Source of the DNA: Hyposmocoma kahamanoa
Lineage: Eukaryota; Arthropoda; Insecta; Lepidoptera; Cosmopterigidae
NCBI RefSeq assembly: GCF_003589595.1
Contig: NW_020654289.1
Location: forward strand, 566,586 to 630,585
DNA: 64,000 nucleotides
Reading direction: 5' to 3'
In this document: positions 35,114-45,700 of the stretch, piece by piece
Numbering within the stretch: position 1 is the first letter of the stretch
How the letters are laid out: every line of letters starts with the position of its first letter
Program-made: the position numbers and the translations under genes
The notes under the pieces: model-generated
Told to the model about the DNA's origin: nothing
Database searches by the model: none
Seen by the model: only the letters and a program-made list of their open reading frames with translations

Positions 35114-35221
35114 TATACACCCCTATACTTACTGGTGCGAGGCCCCGGTCACCTCTAAGAGGAGGGTTAGAGGTATATCTATAATTCACCAATGCTAATC
35201 TTTATTTCCTATGGATCTATG
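35114..35221 (+). repeat. ~108-bp inverted repeat, left copy (partner 41305-41412)
   Basis: From 'atacacccctatacttactg' through 'ggccccggtcacctctaaga' to 'ctataattcaccaatgct' it is identical to the reverse complement of 41320-41412, with a few changes after that. The pair brackets about 6.1 kb containing the large LINE. Confidence 0.8.
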
Positions 35222-35624
35222 TATATATACTTCTTTTAATACGCATTTTTCATGTCTTATTCTATTTGTATAGGTTATATGTGAATTCTAGAATTTCTGA
35301 ATTTATGTGTTATGATATCAGTCACTTTATCAAGTACCATGTGAGTAAACATTTGCATATTATTACTTATAGGCATGTACATATTATGGTCAGTTTCACT
35401 ATATCAATATGTGTTCATCCCACTGATGTGCACCGACTCAGTACTAAATAAATTACAACCCGCTGTGTCCACCGTCTTATACTTAGTTCAATTCTACGTG
35501 CTAGGCAACATACCGACATTGAAATATGATAACGGATGAGAAGTTCACAGGCGGCTTTACTAATCTTGAGATTTCTATTTGATAATTGATCCGACTAATC
35601 GAATGTCGAATAGGGTAGGTGTCT
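35222..35624. other. No gene seen
   Basis: A 61-codon frame at 35266-35451 has no motif. Confidence 0.45.
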
Positions 35625-35832
35625 TAGGGTGTCGCACGCAGTGGCAGTGGCCCTCAGATTTTTATGATTTATAGCCTGGTGATCTGGTTATGGACAGGCG
35701 TGTTGCTTACCAGGTACGATGTCTTGGTGGCTCAGCGGCTTGCACTTTAGGCGCCATTTGAGGAGGTTCCAACTTCTTAAAATTGTTGGGTGTTTTCGGT
35801 TCTGGAAAAACTTCCAGAACCTAGTACACCCC
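35625..35832 (+). repeat. SINE-like family S1 fragment plus hairpin
   Basis: 'gcagtggcagtggccctcag' and 'ggttatggacaggcgtgttg' belong to S1. It then reads 'cttggtggctcagcggcttg' (A-box-like). GGTTCTGGAA (35798-35807) and TTCCAGAACC (35812-35821) form a perfect 10-bp hairpin with loop AAAC. Confidence 0.6.
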
Positions 35833-35834
35833 AC

Positions 35835-36261
35835 AATTTAGACATCTGGTAATTAGTATGGCTGTCTGGCAAAATTATTATTTATTTTACATCGGGTTTA
35901 CAGTGACGATTGTCGCTATCGACTGATTGTTTTTTACGTCTTCTTCTTATGACCGCTAGAGACTCTGTACAATTTGCCACAAAAAATTATCAAACATTTC
36001 ATGTTCTCATTAGCAACGACTGTCGCTGTAATTTCGCTGTTGAGGCATACTGTACGCAAGCTGGGCGTACGTGTGCGTTCGTTAGCGGATCGTGAGTGGA
36101 TCGTTTAATGGATATATTCTGCCGATTTCTCTAGATAGAAAATAGTGCCTTGTTAACTATGTTTATTGTCAGTTATTTAAAATTAGTCGAACAATAGAAT
36201 CTTTTAAAAACTTGCAGAAAAAAGCAATTTAGTATTTGGGCCTTAAGAAAATTTTATTTAT
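35835..36261. other. No gene seen
   Basis: A 61-codon frame (35910-36095) has no motif. Confidence 0.45.
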
Positions 36262-36530
36262 GTTAAGTACGATATTAATTTGTTATAATTATTAACACAA
36301 TGATCGAAACTTAGAAAAAATTCCATCGATCCAGCTGGATTCGAACCAGCGTCTTCTAGCAAACCGTTAGCCGCTGTGCCAACTAAACCACAGAACGAAC
36401 CAGCGAACCTTACGAATTTTTCTATGTGCTTGTTGCAGGTTTTAGTTTTTAGTTTGTAACGACTGTTTTGCCAGCCTGATCGAAGCAATTTTTTCTAAGT
36501 ATTCGATCTTCGTATTAATAATTATGTATA
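36262..36530. repeat. tRNA-derived SINE (minus) facing a related plus-strand tail
   Basis: On the minus strand TGTGGTTTAGTTGGCACAGC (A-box) and CTGGTTCGAATCCAGC (B-box) near 36395-36335 form a clear tRNA-like head. The body 'aattttttctaagtttcgat' and 'ttaataattat' follow. The same body occurs on the plus strand at 36487-36530, so the two lie back to back. Acceptor-stem pairing is absent, so this is a SINE and not a tRNA gene. Related bodies occur at 25540 and 26330. Confidence 0.7.
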
Positions 36531-36589
36531 ATACACATATATATTTGTATATATAATACACACGCTTTTGCAACAAGAGAGACGAGATT

Positions 36590-36830
36590 TAAAGTTACAG
36601 TATAATTAACGAAAACTTTACATTAATCATTCAGCTTCGGGTACTTGGATGACTAAAATCTAAGATAATCACCCGTTTCGCTTTGCAGTTGTCTTGATTG
36701 TCATATTTGAAATAAATCTATCATCAACATGATAGATGTATACAAATGTATATTGTTTTGTACATTTACAAAGAGCATTTCCTAGAGTTTCTTACACATT
36801 CTTCTCAGCGGAATCTGAAGAGTTTACACA
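36590..36830 (+). repeat. LINE 3' UTR fragment
   Basis: 'acttggatgactaaaatc' and 'cctagagtttcttacacatt' then 'cttctcagcggaatctg' match the 3' part of the LINE at 33850-34110. Confidence 0.6.
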
Positions 36831-37042
36831 TTATAAGAAGGCAGGATCTTTTAATTCGAATTCCTAGTACCAACACTGTATTTGCAGATGGGCAATATGA
36901 CAAGCATGCTGTAAATCTTTACAATGTTTTAAATAGTGAACTGAAAATTTACAGTAAGCTGTATTATGAGTGCAAGAAAATTGTACAAAATTGGCTTTCA
37001 GAAAAAACATACACAGAAGTTGAGGCACTACTGGATCACTGA
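36831..37042 (+). pseudogene. LINE C-terminal fragment (tentative)
   Basis: The frame IRRQDLLIRIPSTNTVFADG and onward through AVNLYNVLNSELK and CKKIVQNWLSEKTYTEVEAL to a stop resembles the 'NLYN.L...FK..V..WL' end of CR1-group LINE proteins. It begins abruptly inside the preceding 3' UTR-like sequence, so it is a separate insert or a recombinant. Confidence 0.5.
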
Positions 37043-37073
37043 TATTAAAAAAATACGCACTCTCTCTTTCTCT

Positions 37074-37087
37074 CACACACATACACA

Positions 37088-37157
<70 letters not shown>

Positions 37158-37187
37158 TAGAAAAAGAATATATATATATATATATAT
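37074..37187. repeat. (CA)n and (TA)n microsatellites
   Basis: Nearly pure CA runs from about 37088 to 37154, followed by a TA run at about 37169-37187. Confidence 0.95.
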
Positions 37188-37953
37188 GTTGTAAGGACAT
37201 TTATATACGTAGTTAGTAATATTAACATATTATAAGTACTATTCTTTTACTTTGTTAAGTTAGTTAATTATGTATATACTGGTTGTTTTGAAACGTGTAG
37301 GTAAGAAAGAGCGGAGTCTCCTGACACAGGCTATGCTTAAAATTAAATTAACCGTGCGGTGACGGATTAGAATACAATTCACCGCCCCTCTCTTCCCGTG
37401 GGTGTCGTAAGAGGCGACTAAGGGATATTAAGCTACCAGCTGCTCCACTGGTGGTAGGGCTTGAAAACCCGCCTGGTTAGTGACCACCGTGCGCATGATG
37501 GAAAACCCGCCAAGTGTTCGATAGTCGGATGCGTTCCGGGATCAGTCAGCGTACAACCAGAGCCCGAGGCAACGCTGCCGCGACATTTGTGGTCTGTGGA
37601 GGCTTCCGCCGAACCAGTGCCAGGACAACTGCATTGACCCGCCGGCCAGGGAGACCCGTAGAAACGGTTGTTCCGCTGGCCGCCCGCGGTACAGTACAGG
37701 GGCCCAAGCGTGCTTAACCAGCTCGTGAGGCTGCCTCACCATGCCGCGCATAATCTCGGTGTGGTTCGTCGTGCCGGTTGGTGACCGGGAGGTGGGGTCC
37801 CGGCGGCCATTCCCGGGGGGGTTCGGGGGCCCTTCCGTCCGGCGGATCAGCGCAACTTGTCTGTAGGCAAGTCTCTGGGGAAGCAGGCCCCGCGATTTGA
37901 CCGCTTGTGTCGCGGCACTGTTTTCTCGCTTCACGCCTCTTTTTCCCTCCAAC

Positions 37954-40411
37954 ATGTTAGCGCAAAGTACAAATTTCGGTCGTACAGCGGTGCACACCCC
38001 CACCACTAAAGCGCTCTTTAAGGTGGAGTTCACGAACATTCGAGGACTCCACAGTAACATCCACGCCGTCCACCAACATCTTGAGACGGCTCGACCGGAA
38101 ATGCTGTTCCTTATGGAGACGCAAATACTCTGCCCGGCTGACAGCAGCTACTTGAATTACCCTGGCTATATGCTTGAAGAGTCCTTCAAAGCGAAAGCTG
38201 GGGTCTGCTTGTTTGTCCGGGCATATGTTTGCTGTCGCCGTCTGCGTCATTTGGAGGACCCCTCCTTCTCCATCCTTGGGGTACATGTTGACCTGGGCAG
38301 TCATTGCCGTGTCTACATTTGCCTCTACAGATCCCACCACGGCGACATGGAGACAACTCGTCTCATAGACCACCTTACTCGGGCGGCAGACGACGCGCAG
38401 GCGCAGTTTCCTACAGCGGAATTGGTGTTTTTAGGGGACTTCAATGCTCACCACGAGTCGTGGTTAAGTTCCTCTAAAACTGACCATGCTGGAAGAACTG
38501 CCCACACATTCGCTCTCACACACGATTTAACCCAACTGGTAAACCAGCCCACCCGGATTCCAGATAGGGTTGGTGACGCGCCCTCTTTGTTGGACCTTCT
38601 GCTGACGTCTCGCCCGGCTGGATATCGGGTGGAGGTCCAAGCCCCTCTGGGTACTTCGGATCACTGCTTGATATCCACTAAAGTGGCAACGTTACTGCCA
38701 CCACCACCTACTGTGGCTAAACGCCGCATTTGGCATTATGCGTCGGCAGATTGGGACGGTATGCGGGACTATTTTGCATCCGTTCCTTGGCGGCAGCGCT
38801 GTTTTAGTGAGGTGGATCCAACAGCTAGCGCGACTGCCGTTGCGGATGAGATCTTAAACGGGATGGAATACTACATCCCGCATTCGGATCTCGTCAGTAA
38901 AGGGAGGCGCAACCGCTGGTTCAACCGCGAGTGTGCTGTGGCTGTTGAGAACAAACAGACTGCATACCGCGCTTGGATCAGGGGTCTAGCTTCAGACGAT
39001 CCCAATACGAACTCACTTAAAACAGCCTACAATAATGCCACCAGGTCTTGCAAAAGAGCGTACATCAGAGCGGATGCTCAGCGCGTCGCACGAGTTGGCC
39101 AAGAACTCCTGACGCATCCCACTGGTAGTCGGAGTTACTGGCGTCTGGCCAGAGCCGTTGCGTCGAACTTCTGCCAGCCCTCACTGCCCCCGCTGAGATA
39201 TTCTGACGGCAATCTAGCCCACAAGCCGCAAGATAAAGCCGACCTCTTGGCAAATCTGTTTGCGGCTAACTCCTGTCTCGACGACTGTAACGCACAGCCA
39301 CCAACTCTACCTCACTGTGGCTACACGATGTCTGATATTCGTATCAGACAATGCGATGTGCGTACGCAGCTGCAGTCTCTCGACGTCCGGAAAGCTAGTG
39401 GTCCTGATGGTATCCCAGCGATTGTACTTAGGAGCTGCGCAGCTGAGTTGACCCCCGTGCTAACGCGACTGTATCGTCTGTCACTCTCTTCAGGTCGTGT
39501 GCCGGACTCTTGGAGAGAGGCTAATGTGCAACCAGTTCCCAAAAAAGGCGACCGATCAGACCCGCATAATTACCGTCCCATAGCCATTACTTCCATAATA
39601 TGCAAGGTTTTAGAGCGGATCCTTAACAAACAACTGACCCAATACCTAGAAGATCACTCCATAATTAATGATCGGCAGTATGGGTTTCGTCCGAAACGAT
39701 CAACGGGTGACCTTCTAGCGTACTTATCGCATATTTGGGGTGAGGCTATAGACAAACGTGGCGAGTCGTTGGCTGTTAGCCTCGATATAGCCAAAGCGTT
39801 CGATCGGGTCTGGCACAAAGCTCTTCTCTCCAAGCTCCCGGCGTACGGTTTGCCAGCCCAGTTATGCAGCTGGATTGCCGATTTCCTTCGTGAGCGGAGA
39901 ATTCGCGTCGTTTCTGACGGCAGCATTTCGAGGTTCGTGAATGTGAACGCCGGCGTACCGCAGGGATCCGTCCTATCTCCCACGCTTTTCCTTCTGCATA
40001 TCAATGATATGCTTCCACTTGGGAATATTCATTGTTATGCAGATGATAGCACTGTTCACGGGGGATATCACGGATTCCCCGCAGCTGGGCGCGCCGATAC
40101 TGACAGAGAGCGATCTGATCTTGTCGTTGAGCTCAATAGGATATTGGACCTCATCTCTGCATGGGGATCTAAAAATCTTGTTGAGTTCAACGCCAAGAAA
40201 ACACAGGTTTGCGCGTTAACAACAAAATTGTCGCCGTTCCTTCCCATGCCTTCTCTGATGAGCACAGCACTTTCACCTCAGAGCAGTTTTACCTTGCTCG
40301 GTATGGAAATCTGCTGTGATTTGAATCCAAGGAGCTACATCGAATCTGTGATCAAAACAGCCTCACGGAAACTCGGAGTCCTGAACAAGGTGCGACGTTT
40401 TTTCACGCCGG
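37954..40411 (+). CDS. LINE endonuclease / reverse transcriptase, 5' part up to gap
   Basis: This is the retrotransposition enzyme: it nicks the target and reverse-transcribes its own RNA. The upstream frame is open from 37897, and I take the first ATG at 37954. The apurinic-type endonuclease domain covers roughly the first 250 residues: FTNIRGLHSN, LFLMETQ (catalytic Glu), VFLGDFNAHHESW and GTSDHCLI (catalytic SDH intact). The RT domain has KASGPDGIPAIVL, NYRPIAITSIICKVLERILN, LAVSLDIAKAFDRVWHKAL (first Asp), NAGVPQGSVLSPTLFLLHIN and IHCYADDS (40036-40047, catalytic YADD). No stop or frameshift occurs before the Ns. An ORF1/gag protein was not found upstream. Clade placement (CR1/L2 against Jockey) is from motif style only. 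Confidence 0.9.
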
Positions 40412-40511
40412 NNNNNNNNNNNNNNNNNNNNNNNNNNNNNNNNNNNNNNNNNNNNNNNNNNNNNNNNNNNNNNNNNNNNNNNNNNNNNNNNNNNNNNNNN
40501 NNNNNNNNNNN
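40412..40511. other. Assembly gap (100 N)
   Basis: Exactly 100 Ns, a conventional unknown-size gap. The LINE frame before the gap does not match the frame after it when 100 is counted, so the true missing length is not 100 bp, or the copy has an indel there. Confidence 0.97.
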
Positions 40512-40513
40512 AC

Positions 40514-40993
40514 CCGTTATGCCTGCTGTACAAAACACAGGTCCGGTCTTGCGTTGAGTATTGTTCGCATTTGTGGGACGGCTCCGCCAAGTACTTACTC
40601 GATGCCTTGGATAAATTACAGCGTCGTGCTACTCGAATCATAGGCGACGAAGAGGTCTCATCAAGCCTTGAACCTCTGCAACTGCGTAGAGATGTTGCAT
40701 CGCTTAGCGCCTTTTACCGCATGTACCATGGTGAGTGCTCTGAAGAGCTGTTCAACCTCATCCCCCCTTCCCCGTTCCTGCTCAGAAGCACGCGTGCTGG
40801 CCTTCGTAGTCACCGTTTCACTACCTGCCGCATTCCATCGCGTACTAAAAGGTTCGGTGGCTCCTTTCTCTGCCGCACGGTTGACAAATGGAACTCCCTT
40901 CCGGCACATGTCTTCCCTCCCTCTTATAATATGGGGTCCTTCAAACGAGGCGTGAAGAGGCATATTGTAGGCAGGCAGGGTGGAGGTGGCTAG
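40514..40993 (+). CDS. LINE reverse transcriptase, C-terminal part after gap
   Basis: The frame resumes at the gap edge with PLCLLYKTQVRSCVEYCSHL followed by WDG. It continues KLQRRATRIIGD and FNLIPPSPFL, and ends DKWNSLPAHVFPPSYNMGSF then KRGVKRHI, a typical C-terminus with the 'WN.LP' motif. It has no internal stop. It is the continuation of the protein at 37954, in a different nominal frame because of the gap. Confidence 0.88.
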   Translation, partial: PLCLLYKTQVRSCVEYCSHLWDGSAKYLLDALDKLQRRATRIIGDEEVSSSLEPLQLRRDVASLSAFYRMYHGECSEELFNLIPPSPFLLRSTRAGLRSHRFTTCRIPSRTKRFGGSFLCRTVDKWNSLPAHVFPPSYNMGSFKRGVKRHIVGRQGGGG

Positions 40994-41128
40994 TGCAGCG
41001 AGGGTCTCATCGCTGCACTAGGTTCCTTCGCGTTTGGATACCACTTTCCACTTAACATCAGGTGGAGTGGAGTCATTTGCCTGTCATGTATAAAAAAAAA
41101 AATATAAATAAAAAAAAAAAAAAAAAAG

Positions 41129-41304
41129 GAGGCTCCAGCCCCTATTGTTTAAGAAACCGGGTTTTTAAGATCAATAAAGATTATTATTATTATATTATTA
41201 TTATTATTATAAAGATTTCAATAAAGGTTATTTTTGTTTTTTGAACGTACGCTTAGCATTCCATCAGGATATCATTCCTTATGCTTAAAGAAACATAACA
41301 ACGG
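41129..41304. other. Low-complexity flank with (ATT)n
   Basis: After the LINE tail comes 'ggaggctccagcccctattg' and AATAAA-like 'caataaagattattatt', then an ATT run (41180-41212). It is probably the 3' end of an older LINE into which the younger one inserted. Confidence 0.5.
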
Positions 41305-41412
41305 CCATAGATCAATAGCAAATAAAGATCAGCATTGGTGAATTATAGATATACCTCTAACCCTCCTCTTAGAGGTGACCGGGGCCTCGCACCAGTAAGT
41401 ATAGGGGTGTAT
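41305..41412 (-). repeat. ~108-bp inverted repeat, right copy (partner 35114-35221)
   Basis: Reverse complement of the left copy. See that entry for the shared segment. Confidence 0.8.
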
Positions 41413-41429
41413 AATATGGGTATTTCCAT

Positions 41430-42937
41430 CACGCCTGGAGAGGCGTGAAGACTCCCACTGGAATCAGGCAGAATGTGCAACTCCACCATCTACGCTTCTG
41501 AAATCGTCTTTCGTCTCCACGCATCTTTTCAGACATACCTCTTTTGTACGAAGTACATTCAATCTGTCTTTTGAACAATTTTAATCTGGTTAACGTATGA
41601 ACGTTGAGGTCAACCGTTCCCCGCATTTCCCTCCACGTTTGTTCCATAAATTTGTATTGTTATTCTACCAATATTCATTTATTCTATATGACCAAAACCA
41701 TCGAAGCATTCCCTTTTCTGTTCTAATGATTAGGTCACACACACCATCCTTCTTACCACAACGCTCTCTTATCACATTGTTCTAATTCTGCCTCTGCGGC
41801 AGATACAAGAATGAAATCAGTAATTGGACACTTTAGTGTCAATTACAATGCTTTAGTATTGAAAATAAGAAACGAATCCAATAATATACCATTATTAGAG
41901 TAAGACAACATCAATGTTTATGATATGATTGGAAACATGTAACAAGACCAAGAATTCATGTAGATCACGTATCTTATTACACTCGACATAAGAACCAAAT
42001 GTTTAGTACTAACTTGAGGTCGGATTATTTTATTTCTCTTCTCCCAACAGGAAAGGATAACTTAGTGAAATGTACCGATGTAAAATGATTTCACTGTCGA
42101 ATTTCCTAATAGGTCACGTAGTGAAGCAGAACCAGGCTACTGATCTCCACTTGATATTATTCATGACTTAAAAAACTTCGTTTGTGACCATAGAAAGCCA
42201 TCGATCATCCATCACTCTTCTTGGGCGCAATTTACTCGTATTTTATTCTATTTAATGTGATCTCTGCATTGTGAATGCAATATTTAATAAACAGTTTTGT
42301 GTCAAGTACTATTGAGCTAACTCGCCAAGATCATGCGCATCAATCACCTTAGCTTCAGATAATTCTCCATCTTCTACACGAATGCTCCTTATAGTTTTCC
42401 CTACTACTTTTAACAAACATGTGATGTCAATTTAACTGTTAGTCACAAATTTTTAAATTTCTTTATAATTTAATTTCATTTCCTAACGTACGAGCAACAC
42501 CTAGAAACAAAAATAAATATTATAAATGAGAATTTGAAAAATAATCCTCCTACTGATGACATTAATCATATATCGCTAGTTGTAGAGGAGCAAAAAAAAA
42601 CAAAGAAATAAACCAATCCCCTGAAATGTTTTTCTCTCGGCCAAAATCCGGCAATGCGTTACAACAAGAGATAAAAAAGTTAATTCGATATTTCCGCCAC
42701 AATTACCGGGGCGCAATAGAAGATGGGACGAATGGAAGGTATTACAGGCTGCTCTAAAAGTGAATTATTGATAAAACTTTTTCGGATTTGCGGAATACCC
42801 CGGCTGAAATTACGTACGTGCATTTTTGTCTGATCGTGGAAGAAAACTTAATTTCTGGGAGTAAAAGACGACGAATATTCGCCTCTGTCACTCGTACGCG
42901 AATGAACGTAACAAGATAGTTTCAATAAAGTTTTTTT
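41430..42937. other. No gene seen
   Basis: A 72-codon minus-strand frame (41429-41647) has no domain. The rest is AT-rich and unassigned. Confidence 0.45.
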
Positions 42938-43115
42938 AATGATATCGGGTGACGAGACGAGCAAATCATGAGGGACGTTGCCCCGTCACCCTGAGACATA
43001 CATCTGACAAGTTCTATGTGCTAGTACTTTCACTAGCACCCTTATTTTTTCAAAATCACATTAGTTTTAGGCGGCGGAACGAACTCTCACGAGGAGCTCT
43101 ACTGCTGCTAAAATG
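42938..43115 (-). repeat. SINE-like family S1 fragment, internally deleted
   Basis: 'gggtgacgagacgagcaaat', then directly 'gccccgtcaccctgagacat' and 'cactagcacccttat'. It lacks the central 'agatctgagg' block. Confidence 0.7.
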
Positions 43116-43261
43116 TAATAATAACAATGTATTTAGTTTCGCCCAACATACGAAATTAATTATATGAATAATAAAATGCTTACTGACTAGGTAGGCACGA
43201 ACTTACATCAATAAAATGATAACAAATATAGTAATAATTAAACATCTCTAATATATGCGGA

Positions 43262-43885
43262 CAGAGTCAAAGTCAAAGTCAAAGATTATTTATTCCATAG
43301 GTAAAATAAATTTACACTTGAAAACGTCACATTTAAGCTACTGCTCGTTCACTACGCTGACCTCCCTGAGAAGAACGAGCAAGAAACTCTAGGGATTGCT
43401 CTTTTCAAATAAACTTAAATGCTATGGAATACACTTTGAATCAAATTTGTGTGGATTCTGGAGCCATGTCGTCTTTCCATACATCTTTATCTAACACGTA
43501 GTCTTCAATTTTGTAATATGATGTTTCGATCAAAATATTTTTAATGTAGTTTTTAAACTTAGGAAATGATAAACTTAATATATGCTCCGGAATCTTATTG
43601 TAAAAACGTATACAGTTCCCCATAAAAGAGTTGTTTACCTTGGTTAAACGAAATCGTGGTACCATGAGTTTGGACTTAGCTCTAAGGTTAATATTATGGA
43701 TATCTTCTTTCTTATTGAAATTATGTACATTTTTACGGGCATATAAAATATTTGAGTAAATGTACTGTGATGCTACAGTCATAATACCAGTCTCCTTAAA
43801 CTTTTCTCTGAGAGAAATCCGAGAGCCTAGACGGTACACAGAACGAATCGCTCGTTTTTGCAATACAAATATGAACAGATAATTC
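43262..43885 (-). pseudogene. LINE ORF2 C-terminus and 3' UTR
   Basis: The minus-strand frame FIFVLQKRAIRSVYRLGSRI continues SLREKFKETGIMTVASQYIY and DIHNINLRAKSKLMVPRFRL to FYNKIPEHILSLSFPKFKN and beyond. It is clearly the same family as 33110-34110 and better preserved, open for about 140 codons to its stop at 43441. The 3' UTR runs to a (TTTGAC)n tail at about 43262-43288. It is 5'-truncated near 43885. Confidence 0.82.
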
Positions 43886-43889
43886 TAAT

Positions 43890-44865
43890 TATGAAGTCAA
43901 CCGCCATGAACGTCAGTTGAAAGACTTAAGCAAGATTATGTCAGTTTTCACGTAACACCCTATACTGGTAAAAGGAACAAGTATTAAGAGGAGCTTGATA
44001 CCTTGATGAATAGCCGCAATCCTATCTCGTCGACCGCACTGCCGCCCAGCCGCTTTACCGCCCTGCCGCTTTACCGCCCTGCCGCCCTGGCGAGTCTGCA
44101 TCCATCACATCCTCGCGTTCATTTCGAATAACCTATTATGATGTTGCGATGCAAAAACAAATATGGCTACATGAGTGAGAAATATACCTAAGGAATCTAA
44201 TGTATTTACGCGGTCAAGAGCATGTCAAGTTTCACAATTAAGATTTAAAATAGCTTACGACAAGAACGGTACAAAGTCCTTATTGTCGACCAATATATGA
44301 CTACACCAACCAGTTTGAGCAAAAACTGTTGGAAGAACTTGTCCTTTCCCAACGTACCTATGTAATCGCATTTAAAGTTATTTATTTTGTAGTTGGTAAT
44401 AAAGGCTTATTTACCCCACCTACATTTTCTCCTAAAGTAGATCAATTTTTTTTCCACTTTAACTAGTTTCAGTTACTGAATAGATCCATTTTCTAGCTCA
44501 GCGAAATGTTCTCTGAAAAGCTGACTCTTGCCGAGTGCTCATTGATTCGAGGATACGGGATTTACTCTCATGTATTGTGTCAGAGATTGCAAATCGAAAG
44601 ATATATTCCTGACCAACGAAATGGAAACTCAATGAGCAATATAATAGCTTTCAGATTTTCTAAGATTTACTAGCTCAGCACACTATAAAGTTTTATTTTA
44701 ACCCGAGGGAAAATTAAAACCGCCGCCAATGATCGAAACTTCCCGTATTCTTTATACAAAATCAAATGTAGCCGTTACGGATATAGTTTTCTTACTGAAA
44801 AATAATACTATTTATATTGTGAGTATCTTTTTTGTCTATCGGGGAATAGAGCAATAACTAGTTCT
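43890..44865. other. No gene; short GC-rich minisatellite
   Basis: At 44036-44092 a 16-bp unit, CCGCTTTACCGCCCTG, repeats about 2-3 times with variants. The rest shows nothing I can name. Confidence 0.6.
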
Positions 44866-45070
44866 TACTGCTGGGCTCGCAATGAGAGGGCGTGGACTAC
44901 AGTTCCCTCGCGGGTCCAATGTGGATTGGAAACTTCACACACATAATTAAATTGCTTTGCAGACGCGTGCAGGTTTCCTCACGATGTCTCAAATCCACCA
45001 ACACATATAATCCACCACCTCTGCTTCAGAGGCGGTAGATCGGACCATTACACTACCAAGGCTGTTTCAA
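44866..45070 (-). repeat. SINE-like family S2 copy
   Basis: On the minus strand CCTTGGTAGTGTAATGGTCC (A-box-like) is followed by 'gcctctgaagcagaggtggt', 'catcgtgaggaaacctgcac', and near the 3' end 'cccgcgagggaactgtagtc'. These are body blocks of a common lepidopteran SINE type. Confidence 0.6.
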
Positions 45071-45569
45071 ATTCAAACTTACTCCGCCTTAGTGAGCCAG
45101 AGACACACAGCGACCTCCATATTACACATCAAATCATAAACAAAATTCATTATTTTCGCTCCTTGATCACGCTTTACAAGTAACTGCAAGGGTTACTATG
45201 TGTAACGTAAGACATAAGACTCGAATCTCCTGTGCCTGTAGAATGGGTATGCAAATAGAATAATGCGATAGCATCATTGACTTACAAATAAATGGACGAC
45301 GGGTCTAATACAAAAACCACGAAAAAAATGTCTCAAGTCAACCTATTCGAAATTTAAATTGTAATGTCATCGCAGTATCGCGCTGTCAGTCAAACAAATG
45401 AAGACTAAAGCGGAGTTTGGCGCTCTGTATACGATTTTAGCGCCTTACAAGTGCGGACACTTTTTAGCGCGGACCCGACGTCCATATGATTGTAAGTCAA
45501 TGGATAGCATACATTTTTCTTGCAATTCCCGAAAATAAATGCTAAGCAATTTGTTTCCATATATATTGC
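45071..45569. other. No gene seen
   Basis: No supported signal. Confidence 0.45.
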
Positions 45570-45700
45570 TTGTAGAGCAGCCGCACTGGAAGATGCCGCG
45601 TGAGACGGACCACCACAACACCATCAGCGCAAGACCGATCGTTGCGGCGATTTTTGTGGCAGACTTACGTGCAGCAGTAAGCGTATTTCAGGTAAAGTGG
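45570..45700 (+). pseudogene. LINE (RTE-like) C-terminal scrap
   Basis: SAQDRSLRRFLWQTYVQQ then a stop (45640-45680) matches the 'AQDR..WR..GEAYVQQW' ending shared by RTE-type LINE proteins. Flanking AG and GT dinucleotides mimic an exon, but the LINE reading explains it better. Confidence 0.5.

Larger units (their letters stand above)
37300..41128 (+). mobile_element. Non-LTR retrotransposon, single large ORF (CR1/L2-like), with assembly gap
   Basis: The 5' UTR contains 'cttcccgtgggtgtcgtaag' then 'aggcgactaaggg', a block I know from lepidopteran LINEs. The coding part runs 37954-40993 across the N gap. The 3' UTR has 'cacttaacatcaggtggagt' and ends in an A-rich tail (about 41092-41128). 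I found no clear target duplication, and the 5' boundary is approximate. The GC content is higher than the flanks, and the element is embedded in older repeats. Confidence 0.85.

Noticed and set aside
36330..36400. tRNA gene on the minus strand (good A- and B-boxes)
   Set aside because: The ends do not pair as an acceptor stem and the sequence runs on into a SINE body repeated elsewhere.
37074..37187. Apparent His/Thr-rich coding over the CA repeat
   Set aside because: It is a dinucleotide microsatellite and the frame is trivial.
37542..38060. 172-codon minus-strand frame opposite the LINE 5' end
   Set aside because: It is a shadow of GC-rich LINE sequence. The plus strand has the real coding motifs.
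45576..45691. Candidate exon: acceptor at 45575, donor at 45691/45692, 38 open codons (QPHWKMPRETDHH...)
   Set aside because: Another frame of the same stretch reads SAQDRSLRRFLWQTYVQQ-stop, matching the ending of RTE-type LINE proteins, so the splice-like sites are coincidental.
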